The translations under genes were made by a program, and so were the position numbers. A stretch of 64,000 nt of DNA. Origin: JAJUFS01 sp036381175. Lineage in GTDB: Bacteria; Pseudomonadota; Gammaproteobacteria; Natronospirales; JAJUFS01. A model generated the notes under the pieces. It did no database searches and had not been told where the DNA came from. It worked only from the letters and a program-made list of their open reading frames with translations. Position 1 is the first letter of the stretch; every line of letters begins with the position of its first letter. The stretch is taken from the NCBI GenBank assembly GCA_036381175.1, contig DASVDI010000053.1, positions 23,050 to 87,049 on the forward strand. Direction: 5' to 3'. Below, piece by piece: positions 1 to 7,769 of this stretch.

Positions 1-512
1 AACACATCGAACAACGAGCCGCGCACCGCGAACTCGCCGTGCTCCATGACTTGCGAGACATAGTTGTATCCGGATGCTTCAAGGCGCGTGCGCAGCGCCT
101 CGACATCCAGCTGATCGCCGCGATCCATCACGAAGCTCGCGCCATCCAGCCAGCTTCGCGGCGCGAGCCGGTTCAGCAACGCGCCGGCTGCGGCAACCAC
201 GATGCCGCGCTTCATGCCTTCAAGACGATTCAGCGTCGCGAGCCGTCGCGAGATGATGTCCTGGTGCGGCGAAAAAACGTCGTAAGGCAGCGTCTCCCAG
301 TCGGGGAACGGAAACACCGGAAGGTTTTCACTTTCCAGCAGGAAACCGAGCTCGCTTTCCATGCGCTCGACCATTTGCGCGCTGGAACAGATCACCAGCA
401 GCGGACGATCCGCATCGCGAGCGGCCTCGGCGATTGCGAGCGCGGATGCTGAGCCGTACAACTGGCCCCAGTGGATTTCCTGGCCGTTCGCGGGAAGGTT
501 GGGTTTCAGCAT
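1..512 (-). CDS. mfd: Transcription-repair coupling factor Mfd, N-terminal 170 residues (partial)
   Basis: Mfd is the DNA translocase that removes stalled RNA polymerase and recruits UvrA to transcription-blocking lesions. Reverse translation from ATG at 512 gives a protein starting MLKPNLPANGQ. It contains WETLPYDVFSPHQDIISRRL near residues 72-91, the conserved UvrB-like N-terminal signature of Mfd, and later VMEHGEFAVRGSL. The gene runs off the left edge, so the RNA polymerase-interaction and helicase domains lie outside the window. A TATAAT-like -10 sits about 90 bp upstream of the start. The family assignment is secure because the N-terminus follows E. coli Mfd closely. Confidence 0.93.
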   Translation of the reverse strand, partial: MLKPNLPANGQEIHWGQLYGSASALAIAEAARDADRPLLVICSSAQMVERMESELGFLLESENLPVFPFPDWETLPYDVFSPHQDIISRRLATLNRLEGMKRGIVVAAAGALLNRLAPRSWLDGASFVMDRGDQLDVEALRTRLEASGYNYVSQVMEHGEFAVRGSLFDV

Positions 513-603
513 TTTTTTGTCATGTAATCAGCAGGATGAAGCGGTTGAGAATCCGGTGAACGCAAAAATCCGCTCCCGGAGACCGGGCGCGGTGCGAGGC
601 GGC

Positions 604-609
604 ATTATA
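604..609 (-). promoter_or_regulatory. Candidate -10 element upstream of mfd
   Basis: A perfect TATAAT on the minus strand lies 92 bp upstream of the mfd start codon in an otherwise gene-free stretch (513-680). No good -35 hexamer is seen at 16-18 bp, so this is only a candidate promoter core. Confidence 0.35.
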
Positions 610-680
610 GCGGTGTAATCGAACTATCGGTACCGTATGTGGCCTATGCTGGTTGGGGTGCTACGAGGACGAGGATCGCT

Positions 681-1139
681 ATGACGGGTGGAAATTCTTC
701 AGATATAGCCGATGTCTATTTTGCACTACGAAGGTACGTGTTGGTCCACGACGCGGTTTTTTCATTTTCATGGCGAAAACTTCTGCCGATTCCAGGAATA
801 TTCCTGCCCGTCGATTATGCCGAGCACGCAGCGGAGCTATCCGGTGTCGCTGCGACCTTAAGTCGAGTTCGTAAAGACATCGCCGGAAATTTATCTATAC
901 CAGCTTTTTTTTCGGAGTACGTTACTGCTTTACTTTTGACGATAGAGACCCTTCATCACATCTGCGAATGTTTGGATAAAGAAGCTAAAGGCGCTGCGGG
1001 CATTTACAAGTTCGGTTCGTATCGAAGAGACGTTGATCACTACCGGGAGCTTGCAAAAAATTACCAGTTATTAGGTGACAGGGTTAATGAGTATTTACTT
1101 GCATCGGAAGGAAAAAACAAAGCTTTTGAGCGGCCGTAG
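681..1139 (+). CDS. Hypothetical protein, accessory region
   Basis: A 152-residue protein that I do not recognise. ATG at 681 is preceded by GAGGA, a good ribosome binding site, so I prefer it to an in-frame ATG 42 bp upstream. The sequence looks globular and mainly helical, with a hydrophobic stretch around FSFSWRKLLPIPGIFLPVDY near residues 28-48 and a Lys/Arg/Tyr-rich C-terminal third. There is no signal peptide. Its base composition is visibly more AT-rich than the mfd and patatin genes on either side, which suggests horizontal acquisition. It lies upstream of another unknown ORF and a toxin/regulator-like pair. Confidence 0.6.
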   Translation: MTGGNSSDIADVYFALRRYVLVHDAVFSFSWRKLLPIPGIFLPVDYAEHAAELSGVAATLSRVRKDIAGNLSIPAFFSEYVTALLLTIETLHHICECLDKEAKGAAGIYKFGSYRRDVDHYRELAKNYQLLGDRVNEYLLASEGKNKAFERP

Positions 1140-1240
1140 GTTGAATAGGAGAATGTGGCCCGACGGTTCAAACTGCGTACGGAAATGTTGGGTGGTTGTG
1201 CTTGGCCGCCCGACTTGTTCAATATTCTGGGAGGGTTCTG

Positions 1241-1516
1241 ATGCCAGTTCTTTACTTGAAGTACAGTGAGGATGATGACGTGCCAGTTCGTGAGTTCGAA
1301 ATAGAGCACAGAGTTTTGGCGAATATGTTTGAAGGATTGAATGCGAAATATATTTCGGACACGTACGAAGGTTGCGGGGATCGGCCAGTGAGAGTTCGTA
1401 TACGCATAGGTGAAGAAGCACACGGAATGTTTCCTCGGTCAGGTTGCTACGAGTACAGCACCTTGACCTTAATCGATGCGCGGAGCTTACTTCGGAGAAT
1501 GCAACGGTCGTTGTGA
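1241..1516 (+). CDS. Hypothetical protein, accessory region
   Basis: A 91-residue unrecognised protein beginning MPVLYLKYSEDDDVPVREFE. The chosen ATG follows GGGAGGG at good spacing; an upstream in-frame start at 1196 lacks such a site. The protein is acidic at its start and has alternating hydrophobic/charged segments that suggest a small mixed alpha/beta domain. Its last 30 bp overlap the convergent XRE-regulator gene. Like its neighbour it is AT-richer than the surrounding housekeeping genes. No function can be assigned. Confidence 0.5.
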   Translation: MPVLYLKYSEDDDVPVREFEIEHRVLANMFEGLNAKYISDTYEGCGDRPVRVRIRIGEEAHGMFPRSGCYEYSTLTLIDARSLLRRMQRSL

Positions 1517-1720
1517 ATAAAGCTCGCGGATATCGACACGTAGAGCTTTGGCCAGTAGAGCCACTTCGTCATCTGTTACTCGTCTGACTTGTGACTCGAT
1601 TTTCGCAAGCGTCCCTCGCGATACATCCCATTTGAGTACATTGCACCTTGCAACCAACGCTTCTTGCGTCAGACTTTGGGTTTCCCGGATTTTACGGACC
1701 TGAGGACCAACAACGTTCAT
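1487..1720 (-). CDS. XRE-family helix-turn-helix regulator
   Basis: A 77-residue protein that is almost entirely one lambda-repressor-type HTH domain. The segment IRETQSLTQEALVARCNV (residues 11-28) carries the Q-S/T-Q-E-A pattern of the first two helices. GTLAKIESQVRRVTDDE supplies the recognition helix and the following turn, and the C-terminus resembles the usual LAKAL-V...LY ending of this family. It is divergent from the SymE-like gene. A perfect GCTCCG-N4-CGGAGC palindrome lies 8 bp upstream of its start and a second copy lies 46 bp further on. By inference it autoregulates and represses the divergent gene. The direct DNA-binding role is well supported; the antitoxin role is not shown. 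Confidence 0.85.
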   Translation of the reverse strand: MNVVGPQVRKIRETQSLTQEALVARCNVLKWDVSRGTLAKIESQVRRVTDDEVALLAKALRVDIRELYSQRPLHSPK

Positions 1721-1726
1721 GTGATT

Positions 1727-1744
1727 TGCTCCGGTTTCGGAGCT
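1727..1744. promoter_or_regulatory. Operator-like palindrome 1 (XRE/SymE intergenic)
   Basis: GCTCCG-GTTT-CGGAGC at 1728-1743 is a perfect 6-bp inverted repeat immediately upstream of the XRE start codon. The same half-sites with the same 4-bp spacer recur at 1774-1789, 46 bp away start to start. Paired identical dyads next to a small HTH gene are typical operators of autoregulated modules; binding is inferred. Confidence 0.6.
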
Positions 1745-1772
1745 TGATTTTGTCGCCTCAAATCGACAAGAA

Positions 1773-1790
1773 TGCTCCGATATCGGAGCA
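1773..1790. promoter_or_regulatory. Operator-like palindrome 2 (XRE/SymE intergenic)
   Basis: TGCTCCGATATCGGAGCA is an 18-bp perfect palindrome sharing both half-sites with the dyad at 1727-1744. It covers the upstream candidate start codon (1772) of the SymE-like gene, which argues for the downstream ATG at 1805 as the real start. Confidence 0.6.
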
Positions 1791-1804
1791 GCGAGTTTTT
1801 CGGG

Positions 1805-1984
1805 ATGCAGGTAAAGCGGAGATTGAAGATAAGGCGGGCGTTCTCGAAAAACGTGCTGCCGTCAGTTCACCTGTCCGGAAAGTGGCTCGAGACGGCGGGT
1901 TTTCGGATCGGGGAATCAGTCGAGGTACTCGTTCAGAAGCGCAGGCTGGTTGTTCGACTCGTCCTTCCGGATGATGACTCGTAG
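1805..1984 (+). CDS. SymE-like toxin-domain protein
   Basis: A short protein (59 residues from ATG 1805, 70 from ATG 1772). The core LPSVHLSGKWLETAGF, followed by an IGESVEVLVQKRRLVVRLV strand pattern, matches the SymE toxin family: an AbrB-like swapped-hairpin fold in which 'L-G-WL--AGF--G--V-V' is the signature. In E. coli SymE is an SOS-induced toxin controlled by the antisense RNA SymR. Here the divergent XRE gene and two palindromes suggest protein-level transcriptional control instead. The start is uncertain: 1805 leaves the whole palindrome upstream, but no strong ribosome binding site precedes either ATG. Family call is good; toxicity is inferred. Confidence 0.7.
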   Translation: MQVKRRLKIRRAFSKNVLPSVHLSGKWLETAGFRIGESVEVLVQKRRLVVRLVLPDDDS

Positions 1985-2056
1985 GGCGGATTAGGCACCA
2001 GCCGTAATCCGCCGTCCTGCAGGTATTGGCGGATCACGCTGCGCTAATCGCCCTAC
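1981..2056. repeat. REP/MITE-like inverted repeat
   Basis: The block begins GTAGGGCGGATTAG and ends CTAATCGCCCTAC, which are imperfect inverted repeats (one extra G). Internal GTAATCCGCC and GGCGGATCACGC segments can also pair. This is the general form of dispersed palindromic repeats common in proteobacterial chromosomes. It overlaps the stop codon of the SymE-like gene and separates the accessory patch from the patatin gene. Confidence 0.6.
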
Positions 2057-2100
2057 GCCTGGCATCGTCGGAAGCGTGAAAGCGAATTCGCACCTCCGGC

Positions 2101-2121
2101 CACCTGCACCCCATGCAGGTG
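2101..2121. repeat. Short hairpin between accessory patch and patatin gene
   Basis: CACCTGCA-CCCCA-TGCAGGTG forms an 8-bp perfect stem with a 5-nt loop, 40 bp beyond the 3' end of the convergent patatin gene. There is no T-tract, so it is not a typical intrinsic terminator. Confidence 0.4.
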
Positions 2122-2160
2122 CGCTACCGACTTCTACTGTAAATTCTGTTCATCGCTGTT

Positions 2161-4017
2161 CTACCCGTTACTCACCCGCAATCGCATATCCGTCACTGCC
2201 TGGTGGTGCACCAGCGCAGGATGCTGCCTGACCCAAGCCACGAGGTGCTCGCGGGCGTAGCGATAGCCGATTTCCACGAGTTCGTCGAAACGGTCCCACG
2301 CGAGCAGGTCGAAGCCGCCGATGGGCGGATTGAGATAAAGATCGGCGGAAGCTTTTGCGGCTTCGAGTTCGCGCCGGCTGGAAAGCATCGTCGCTTTCAA
2401 TGCAACGCGATGCACGATGGGCGCGGGATACGGATCGCGCTGGTATTCGCTGTAATTCCGGATGTACTCCCAGGGGCCGGGCAATGCATCGCGGGTGTAG
2501 ATCATGTCGTCTTCGGCGGTGAGATCCGCAGCGATGACAAGGCCGCGCAACTGCTTTCGCATGACATCGACGGGCAGGTTGTCGAGGATGCCGCCGTCGA
2601 TGAGCAACTCGCCGTTCTCGATGGCCGGCGGGAAGATGCCCGGCAGGGACGCGCTCGCGCGTTGTGCTTTCCAGAGCGGGCCGGTGCGATGCACGTGCTC
2701 GCAGTTGCTGGAGATGTTGCTGGAGACCGCGAAGTACCGCAGCCAGAGATCCGGAATTTCGATTTCGCCGAAATGTTTTTGCAGGCCCTGTTCCATGCGT
2801 TCGCCCTGCAGCAGGCCCATCACCGGCAGCGTGTAGTCACTCATCGGGCGTTCCGACACGAACGCCTGCCGGTAGGCGCGCAGCATTTTGAGATTATCCC
2901 AGCCCATCGCCACACCGCCCGCGACAATCGCGCCGATGCTGGTGCCGCCGACCATGTCAACGGGAATGCCGGCTTCACGAAGCGCCCGGATGACGCCGAT
3001 ATGCGCGAAGCCGCGCGCACCGCCGCCGGCCAGCACGAGCCCGACGGCGTTGCCGGAAAGAAATCGTGCCAGGCGAAAGTAGCCCACATCACGTCCTTCG
3101 ACGACATGATGATGTTCGGTGACGCCGAGCGTCTCCAGCCATTTGCTCGTTCCGCGAGGTGCTTGCGAGGCGTCCGCATGCAGCAGCACGAGTTCCGCCG
3201 GCGGCATGGCGGCGCCCTCCGGCAGACGCTCTGCCAGCGCGTTTGCCGCGCGAGCCGGATCCGAATCAGCACGCGCGACGAGCAGCACGCGATCGGCGTA
3301 GGTCAGGCATTTTGCGGTCCACGCCGTCGGCGTCGCATCCGCCTGCAGCACCGTGTAATCGTGATCCGCCTCCACCGCATCCAGGAACTGCTCGAGCTGA
3401 ATGGCAGTGCCGTCCGCCTTGATGCCCATGCCGGGGCCGAGGCGCACGGCGGCGCTACGCGGATCGATCCGCGTCGTGGTACCGAAGCGAAGCAGCGCAA
3501 GCTGCAAGCGCGAGGCGAATGCGCGTGCATCGACGTCGGTATCGAGCGGAACAACGGCGACCAGTCCGAGACGCGCGTCATCGGCGCGCTCGCGCTGCTG
3601 CGTGTTCGTAAGCCGCTGGATGATGAAGCGCGCGAGCGTGCGGCTGACCTGCGGATAACGTTCGGTGACAGCCTCGAAGCTCGCCTGCGTCAGGTGCGCA
3701 AGCGTGCTGTCGCGGCGCGCGATGACGGTGGCGCCGCGCTGGTCGCCCGTGAAGAGCGCGATCTCGCCAACCACCTCGCCCGGGCCAAGGTCGCCTACGT
3801 GGCGCTCACCACTGCCATCGCCGATGAGCACTGACAGGCGCCCCGTCAAAAGGATGTGCATTCCGTCACCGGGCTCATTCTGGCGGTACAGACTTTCGCC
3901 GCGTGCCACGTGCACGATCTGGAGTGCGGCTTCCACTTCCGCCATGAGCGCATTCGATGCTTCACCGAAAATGCGTGCGGCCGCCTGGCGCAGCGCTTCA
4001 CGCGCGCGGGGATTCAT
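2161..4017 (-). CDS. Cyclic nucleotide-binding patatin-like phospholipase
   Basis: A 618-residue protein of the NTE/patatin type. Residues about 15-150 form a cNMP-binding domain (GDGMHILLTGRLSVL, then PGEVVGEIALFTGDQRGATV). A long linker follows, and the patatin domain begins near residue 325 with the oxyanion loop GLVLAGGGARGFAHIG. The catalytic dyad is visible: Ser360 in GGTSIGA and Asp474 in DGGILDN. The expected activity is hydrolysis of membrane (lyso)phospholipids. The start overlaps the end of the upstream cyclase-like gene by 4 bp (ATGA), so the two are translationally coupled. By inference the cNMP domain gates the lipase, possibly in a circuit with the cyclase-like partner. There is no signal peptide. 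Confidence 0.92.
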   Translation of the reverse strand: MNPRAREALRQAAARIFGEASNALMAEVEAALQIVHVARGESLYRQNEPGDGMHILLTGRLSVLIGDGSGERHVGDLGPGEVVGEIALFTGDQRGATVIARRDSTLAHLTQASFEAVTERYPQVSRTLARFIIQRLTNTQQRERADDARLGLVAVVPLDTDVDARAFASRLQLALLRFGTTTRIDPRSAAVRLGPGMGIKADGTAIQLEQFLDAVEADHDYTVLQADATPTAWTAKCLTYADRVLLVARADSDPARAANALAERLPEGAAMPPAELVLLHADASQAPRGTSKWLETLGVTEHHHVVEGRDVGYFRLARFLSGNAVGLVLAGGGARGFAHIGVIRALREAGIPVDMVGGTSIGAIVAGGVAMGWDNLKMLRAYRQAFVSERPMSDYTLPVMGLLQGERMEQGLQKHFGEIEIPDLWLRYFAVSSNISSNCEHVHRTGPLWKAQRASASLPGIFPPAIENGELLIDGGILDNLPVDVMRKQLRGLVIAADLTAEDDMIYTRDALPGPWEYIRNYSEYQRDPYPAPIVHRVALKATMLSSRRELEAAKASADLYLNPPIGGFDLLAWDRFDELVEIGYRYAREHLVAWVRQHPALVHHQAVTDMRLRVSNG

Positions 4018-5204
4018 GACAGCTCCCCAGCGGTCTCCGTGCGCTGTTTCTTCAGTGGTGTGCTTTCCGTCGCGGCAATTTCATCCGGTGAAGCGCGACG
4101 CACGGCATCCAGCGCGCCTTCCAGGATTCCGCCCCAGAGTTCGTAGCTGAATCGTCTTGCCTGCATCAGTCCGCCGAAGGCAGATCCACGATGAATGGCG
4201 AACGCGAAGGGCAGGGCGACGCCATCGTTATGACGCTGTGATTGCGCGCGTTGCGCAATGAAGTTGCGAAGCTCGTATGCGGCAGCCTCGGCATCGGCGC
4301 GCGTGCCGGTGTCTGTTGCGCCGGCGGCGGCAAGATACGTTTCACCGAAGACGCGCCATGGTTCGAGTCCGTGACGCTGGATGATTTCATCGAATGATTT
4401 CAGGCAGTGATTCAATTCATCAAGCGTTTCCTTCGCGCCGTGCGCGGCGATCGCCTCGTCGAATCCGGCCACGCGTGCCGCGAGCAGCGTCACCTCCCGG
4501 TACTCGCGCGGCGCCGGTTCACGGCCGGCTTGTACTTCGTTCACCAGCGCGCCCGGCAGCAGCGCCCAGAGCAGGCCGTCGGATTTACGCTTCTCGATCT
4601 CGAGTTCTGCTTTCTGGCGGCGCACTTCGTGGCGCGATGCCCGCAACAGGCGCGCACGCCGGTTGGCGACGGAAGCGAACATGATGAAATAGAAGAGCAG
4701 GAACACGCTGGCGATGATGTTCATGATCACAAGATCGCCGGCGGGCGACGGAATGCCCCAGGCCCACGCCGGCAGCGCGATGGCCAGGGCGCTGCTCACG
4801 ACGCAGGCGGCCATCAGCCGCGCGCCGCCCAGCGCCATGCCGTTGGCGAGCGCGACGGTCAGCAGGGAGAGCATCACCACGTCCGAAAACGCGACGATGT
4901 ACACGCTGGATCCGAGAATGAAGGCATCAACCAGCACGCTCGCGTATTCCAGGCGCTTGCGACCCTCGATGCGCAAGGAGAGATAGCGCGAAACGTGGGG
5001 GTAAATCAGTGCGAGGCCAAGCAGGAACAAATGCCAGCCGCGGACGCCGCCGAATTCGAACAGGTACAGGCCGCTGACCACCATGCAGGTCCCCGTACCC
5101 AGGAGGCGCATGGGATACAGCGCTGACCCGAAGCTGCCGCGAGATGGCAGCGGCGCGCTGCCGCTTGGGCCCTCATTCATCGCCACCGGAATCGGTGTTG
5201 CCAT
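4014..5204 (-). CDS. MASE2-type membrane protein with degenerate class III cyclase domain
   Basis: A 396-residue protein. ATG at 5204 follows GGGGGAG and is preferred over a start 63 bp upstream. Residues 30-180 hold several hydrophobic segments, beginning YPMRLLGTG, like the MASE2 sensory membrane domain. A charged helix (185-210) leads into a class III nucleotide-cyclase-like domain (about 235-370). The catalytic residues are lost: the first metal aspartate is Arg244 (LLAARVAGF), the second is Glu288 (FGETY), and the transition-state Asn and Arg positions are Glu362 and Asp366 (YELWGGILEGALD). It is therefore probably a pseudocyclase acting as a nucleotide sensor or scaffold. The overlap with the cNMP-binding patatin gene suggests the two proteins work together. 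Confidence 0.8.
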   Translation of the reverse strand: MATPIPVAMNEGPSGSAPLPSRGSFGSALYPMRLLGTGTCMVVSGLYLFEFGGVRGWHLFLLGLALIYPHVSRYLSLRIEGRKRLEYASVLVDAFILGSSVYIVAFSDVVMLSLLTVALANGMALGGARLMAACVVSSALAIALPAWAWGIPSPAGDLVIMNIIASVFLLFYFIMFASVANRRARLLRASRHEVRRQKAELEIEKRKSDGLLWALLPGALVNEVQAGREPAPREYREVTLLAARVAGFDEAIAAHGAKETLDELNHCLKSFDEIIQRHGLEPWRVFGETYLAAAGATDTGTRADAEAAAYELRNFIAQRAQSQRHNDGVALPFAFAIHRGSAFGGLMQARRFSYELWGGILEGALDAVRRASPDEIAATESTPLKKQRTETAGELS

Positions 5205-5305
5205 GATCACTCCCCCGGAGCAATAATTCTCGGACGGGAATATTACATATCTTGTTAACACGTGCATCTACGCACAAAAAAATGGCGCGTGATTGTTGCC
5301 GGTTG

Positions 5306-5332
5306 CAAAAGAAAAGGCGGCCTGTGGCCGCC
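5306..5332 (-). terminator. Intrinsic terminator of the agu operon
   Basis: GGCGGCC-TGT-GGCCGCC (5316-5332) forms a 7-bp GC stem. On the minus strand it is followed by TTTTCTTTT, 26 bp past the aguB stop codon. Confidence 0.8.
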
Positions 5333-5358
5333 TTGTTCGCTGATTCTGAAGGAATAGC

Positions 5359-6246
5359 TCAATCCCGGTATCGCCTGGTGATATCGCCGTACGCATCGAT
5401 TCTTCGATCACGCAAGAACGGCCAGATGCGGCGCACGTCTTCGGAGCGTTTCATGTCCACGTCGGTGACTAGCACTGCCGCTTCATCGACCGGTGCTTGC
5501 GCAAGAATTTCGCCTTGTGGCCCCGCGACGAAACTGGAACCCCAGAACGTGATTCCCGATGTCACGCCGGACGGATCATCTTCATGGCCGACGCGATTGC
5601 AGGACAACACCGGCAAACCGTTCGCCACCGCATGTCCACGCTGGCTGATGATCCACGCATCGCGCTGGCGAGCCTGCTCGTCCTTCGCGTCTTCATCCAC
5701 CCAGCCGATGGCGGTCGGATACAAAAGAAGTTCCGCACCGGCGAGCGACATCAGGCGCGCGCCTTCCGGATACCACTGATCCCAGCACACGAGCACGCCG
5801 AGTTTCCCGACCGAGGTCTGGATCGGTTCGAAACCGAGATCGCCTGGCGTGAAATAGAATTTCTCGTAGTAGCCCGGATCATCCGGGATGTGCATCTTGC
5901 GGTACTTGCCCGCGATCGTGCCGTCGGTTTCGAGCACGACGGCGGTGTTGTGATAAAGCCCCGGTGCGCGACGTTCGAACAGCGAAGCAACAATGACGAT
6001 GCCAAGTTCTTTCGCGAGTTTTCCAAGCGCATCGGTGCTCGGGCCGGGAATGGTTTCGGCGAGATCGAACACAGTTGTGTCTTCGGTCTGGCAGAAGTAC
6101 GGGCCGAGATGCAGCTCCTGCAAGAGCACCAGTTTCGCGCCTTTCTTCGCGGCCTCGCGCACGCCGTCCATGCTGACGTTCAGGTTGTGTTCGCCGTCGT
6201 CGTTGCAGTGCTGCTGCACGAGTCCGACTTTCAAGGTCTTGCTCAT
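5359..6246 (-). CDS. aguB: N-carbamoylputrescine amidase
   Basis: A 295-residue nitrilase-superfamily hydrolase that converts N-carbamoylputrescine to putrescine, CO2 and ammonia. The Glu-Lys-Cys triad is in place: LLQELHLGPYF (Glu), KYRKMHIPDDPG (Lys) and GVLVCWDQWYPE (Cys). The tyrosine- and tryptophan-rich surroundings and the neighbour support the carbamoylputrescine subfamily rather than a general amidase. ATG at 6246 has AGAGGATC upstream; longer in-frame starts have no site. It begins 1 bp after the aguA stop codon, so the two form an operon completing agmatine to putrescine, and a terminator follows directly. Confidence 0.95.
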   Translation of the reverse strand: MSKTLKVGLVQQHCNDDGEHNLNVSMDGVREAAKKGAKLVLLQELHLGPYFCQTEDTTVFDLAETIPGPSTDALGKLAKELGIVIVASLFERRAPGLYHNTAVVLETDGTIAGKYRKMHIPDDPGYYEKFYFTPGDLGFEPIQTSVGKLGVLVCWDQWYPEGARLMSLAGAELLLYPTAIGWVDEDAKDEQARQRDAWIISQRGHAVANGLPVLSCNRVGHEDDPSGVTSGITFWGSSFVAGPQGEILAQAPVDEAAVLVTDVDMKRSEDVRRIWPFLRDRRIDAYGDITRRYRD

Positions 6247-6247
6247 G

Positions 6248-7324
6248 TCATTGATCCTCTTGCGATGCGACGGCGTCATTGCTTTCCTGCGACGCCACCG
6301 TACCAATCGGAAGTTGCATCGTTATGCAGTGCAGGCTCCCGAAGCCGCGAATGATCGGGCGGCAGTCGATCATGATGATGTCGTGCTGCGGGAACGCCTT
6401 GTTGAGCACGACGCGCGCCTTGTGGTCCGCCGGATCGTCATAGGATGGTGCGAGTACGGCACCGTTGATGACGAGATAATTTGCGTACGTCGCCGGTAGC
6501 CGCTGGCCGGTGACGGGATCGTGCTGCGCCTTCGGCCATGGCAGCGCGAGCAGGCGATATGGTTCTCCCGCCGGTGTACGGAACGTTTCCAGTTCGTCGC
6601 GCATTTTCGCGAGATCGCCGAAATGACTGTCGGACCGGTCATCGCAGGCCTGGTAAACAATTGTCTCGGCATCGGCGAAGCGCGCCAGCGTGTCGATATG
6701 ACTGTCAGTGTCGTCGCCTTCGAGATGGCCGTGATCCAGCCACAGCACGCGATCCGCGCCCAGCCATTCCTGCAGCGCGTTTTCGATCGCGGCTTCGTCG
6801 AGTTGCGGATTGCGCTCGGGCGAGAGCAGGCAGCGCCGGGTCGTCATCAGCGTGCCGAGTCCGTCGGTTTCCAGCGCGCCGCCTTCCATGACGAGATCGA
6901 CGTGCGTCATCGGTGCTGCAAAGGTGCGGGCTTCTTCCAGCCGGCGATTGATCGCGTCGTCGTCTTCGGCGGGCCACTTGTTGCCCCAGCCGTTGAAAAC
7001 AAAATCGAGCAGCTCGAGTCCGCCGCTGCTTTCCACCGTCAATGGACCATGATCGCGCGCCCAGGTGTCGTTCGATGCCGCGAAACGAAAGTGCACGCGC
7101 GCCGTGTCGCCGCCAGCGGTTTCGATCAATCCGCGAATGCGCTTTGCATGCGGCTCGTCCTGCGCGACGACGAGCAGGTTTTCGCGCCGCGTGACTTCGC
7201 GCGCGATGGCGCCATAGCTGCGCTCGACATCGCCGAGCCACGCGGACCAGTCGGTGCCAGTGTGCGGCCACGTGAGCATCACGCCCCATTGTTCGGTCCA
7301 CTCGGGCAGCATGCGGCGATTCAC
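6248..7324 (-). CDS. aguA: Agmatine deiminase
   Basis: A 358-residue protein of the peptidyl-arginine-deiminase fold that hydrolyses agmatine to N-carbamoylputrescine and ammonia. The sequence shows WARDHGPLTV, GHLEGDDTDSHIDTLARF and the catalytic cysteine in GFGSLHCITMQLP near the C-terminus. GTG at 7324 has GAGGAA at 8-bp spacing; an ATG four codons later lacks a site. It is followed 1 bp later by aguB. Its presence implies that arginine decarboxylation elsewhere feeds polyamine synthesis. Confidence 0.94.
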   Translation of the reverse strand: MNRRMLPEWTEQWGVMLTWPHTGTDWSAWLGDVERSYGAIAREVTRRENLLVVAQDEPHAKRIRGLIETAGGDTARVHFRFAASNDTWARDHGPLTVESSGGLELLDFVFNGWGNKWPAEDDDAINRRLEEARTFAAPMTHVDLVMEGGALETDGLGTLMTTRRCLLSPERNPQLDEAAIENALQEWLGADRVLWLDHGHLEGDDTDSHIDTLARFADAETIVYQACDDRSDSHFGDLAKMRDELETFRTPAGEPYRLLALPWPKAQHDPVTGQRLPATYANYLVINGAVLAPSYDDPADHKARVVLNKAFPQHDIIMIDCRPIIRGFGSLHCITMQLPIGTVASQESNDAVASQEDQ

Positions 7325-7451
7325 GTTATTGATTCCTCGGAAGGGAAAAAGAGGCGCAATTCTGCGGCAAATACACAGGATAGAGAAGCGCGGCGGACGG
7401 GAAAACCGTGGTTTCACCCACGGCGGAAAAGTCGGTTTGCGTGGCCGGGGG

Positions 7452-7769
7452 TTAACCGGTGACTACGGAATGGATCACGGTGTCGTATTCGAAGAACACG
7501 GAATAATTTTCATAATCCCAGCGCGTGATGGGCGGCTCGCCGACAGCGGAGTGACGGTTCAGCGGCTCGCCGTAAACACGTCGCACTTTATCCATGTCCA
7601 TTCCGCGCTCGGGAACGTCGATATCGGCGGTGGGGGCGGGAGCGCGGTTGCTGGGGGCGGGCACTTCCTCGAGAACGACGACATCGCCGCGCTCATCACG
7701 AGTGTCGGATTCCGCGGCCGTTGCAGCAAGCGGCAACGCGGCCAGGAGTACGGTCCAGTATTTGTTCAT
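7452..7769 (-). CDS. Conserved small exported protein of unknown function
   Basis: A 105-residue protein starting MNKYWTVLLAALPLAATAAE, a clear Sec signal peptide cut near residue 19; GGAGAACAC precedes the ATG. The mature part is proline/acidic-rich, then ends in a compact conserved-looking segment: MDKVRRVYGEP, GEPPITRWDYENY, SVFFEYDTVIHSVV. Short periplasmic proteins with this ending (pairing a 'G-P-ITRW-Y' turn with a 'VIHSVV' strand) occur in gammaproteobacteria, but I know no function. It lies alone between aguA and the divergent lolC. Confidence 0.75.
   Translation of the reverse strand: MNKYWTVLLAALPLAATAAESDTRDERGDVVVLEEVPAPSNRAPAPTADIDVPERGMDMDKVRRVYGEPLNRHSAVGEPPITRWDYENYSVFFEYDTVIHSVVTG

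Noticed and set aside
2203..3834. Long plus-strand open frame opposite the patatin gene
   Set aside because: It is the mirror of a clear coding gene in GC-rich DNA; its sequence is low-information, His/Arg/Ala-rich, with no family resemblance.
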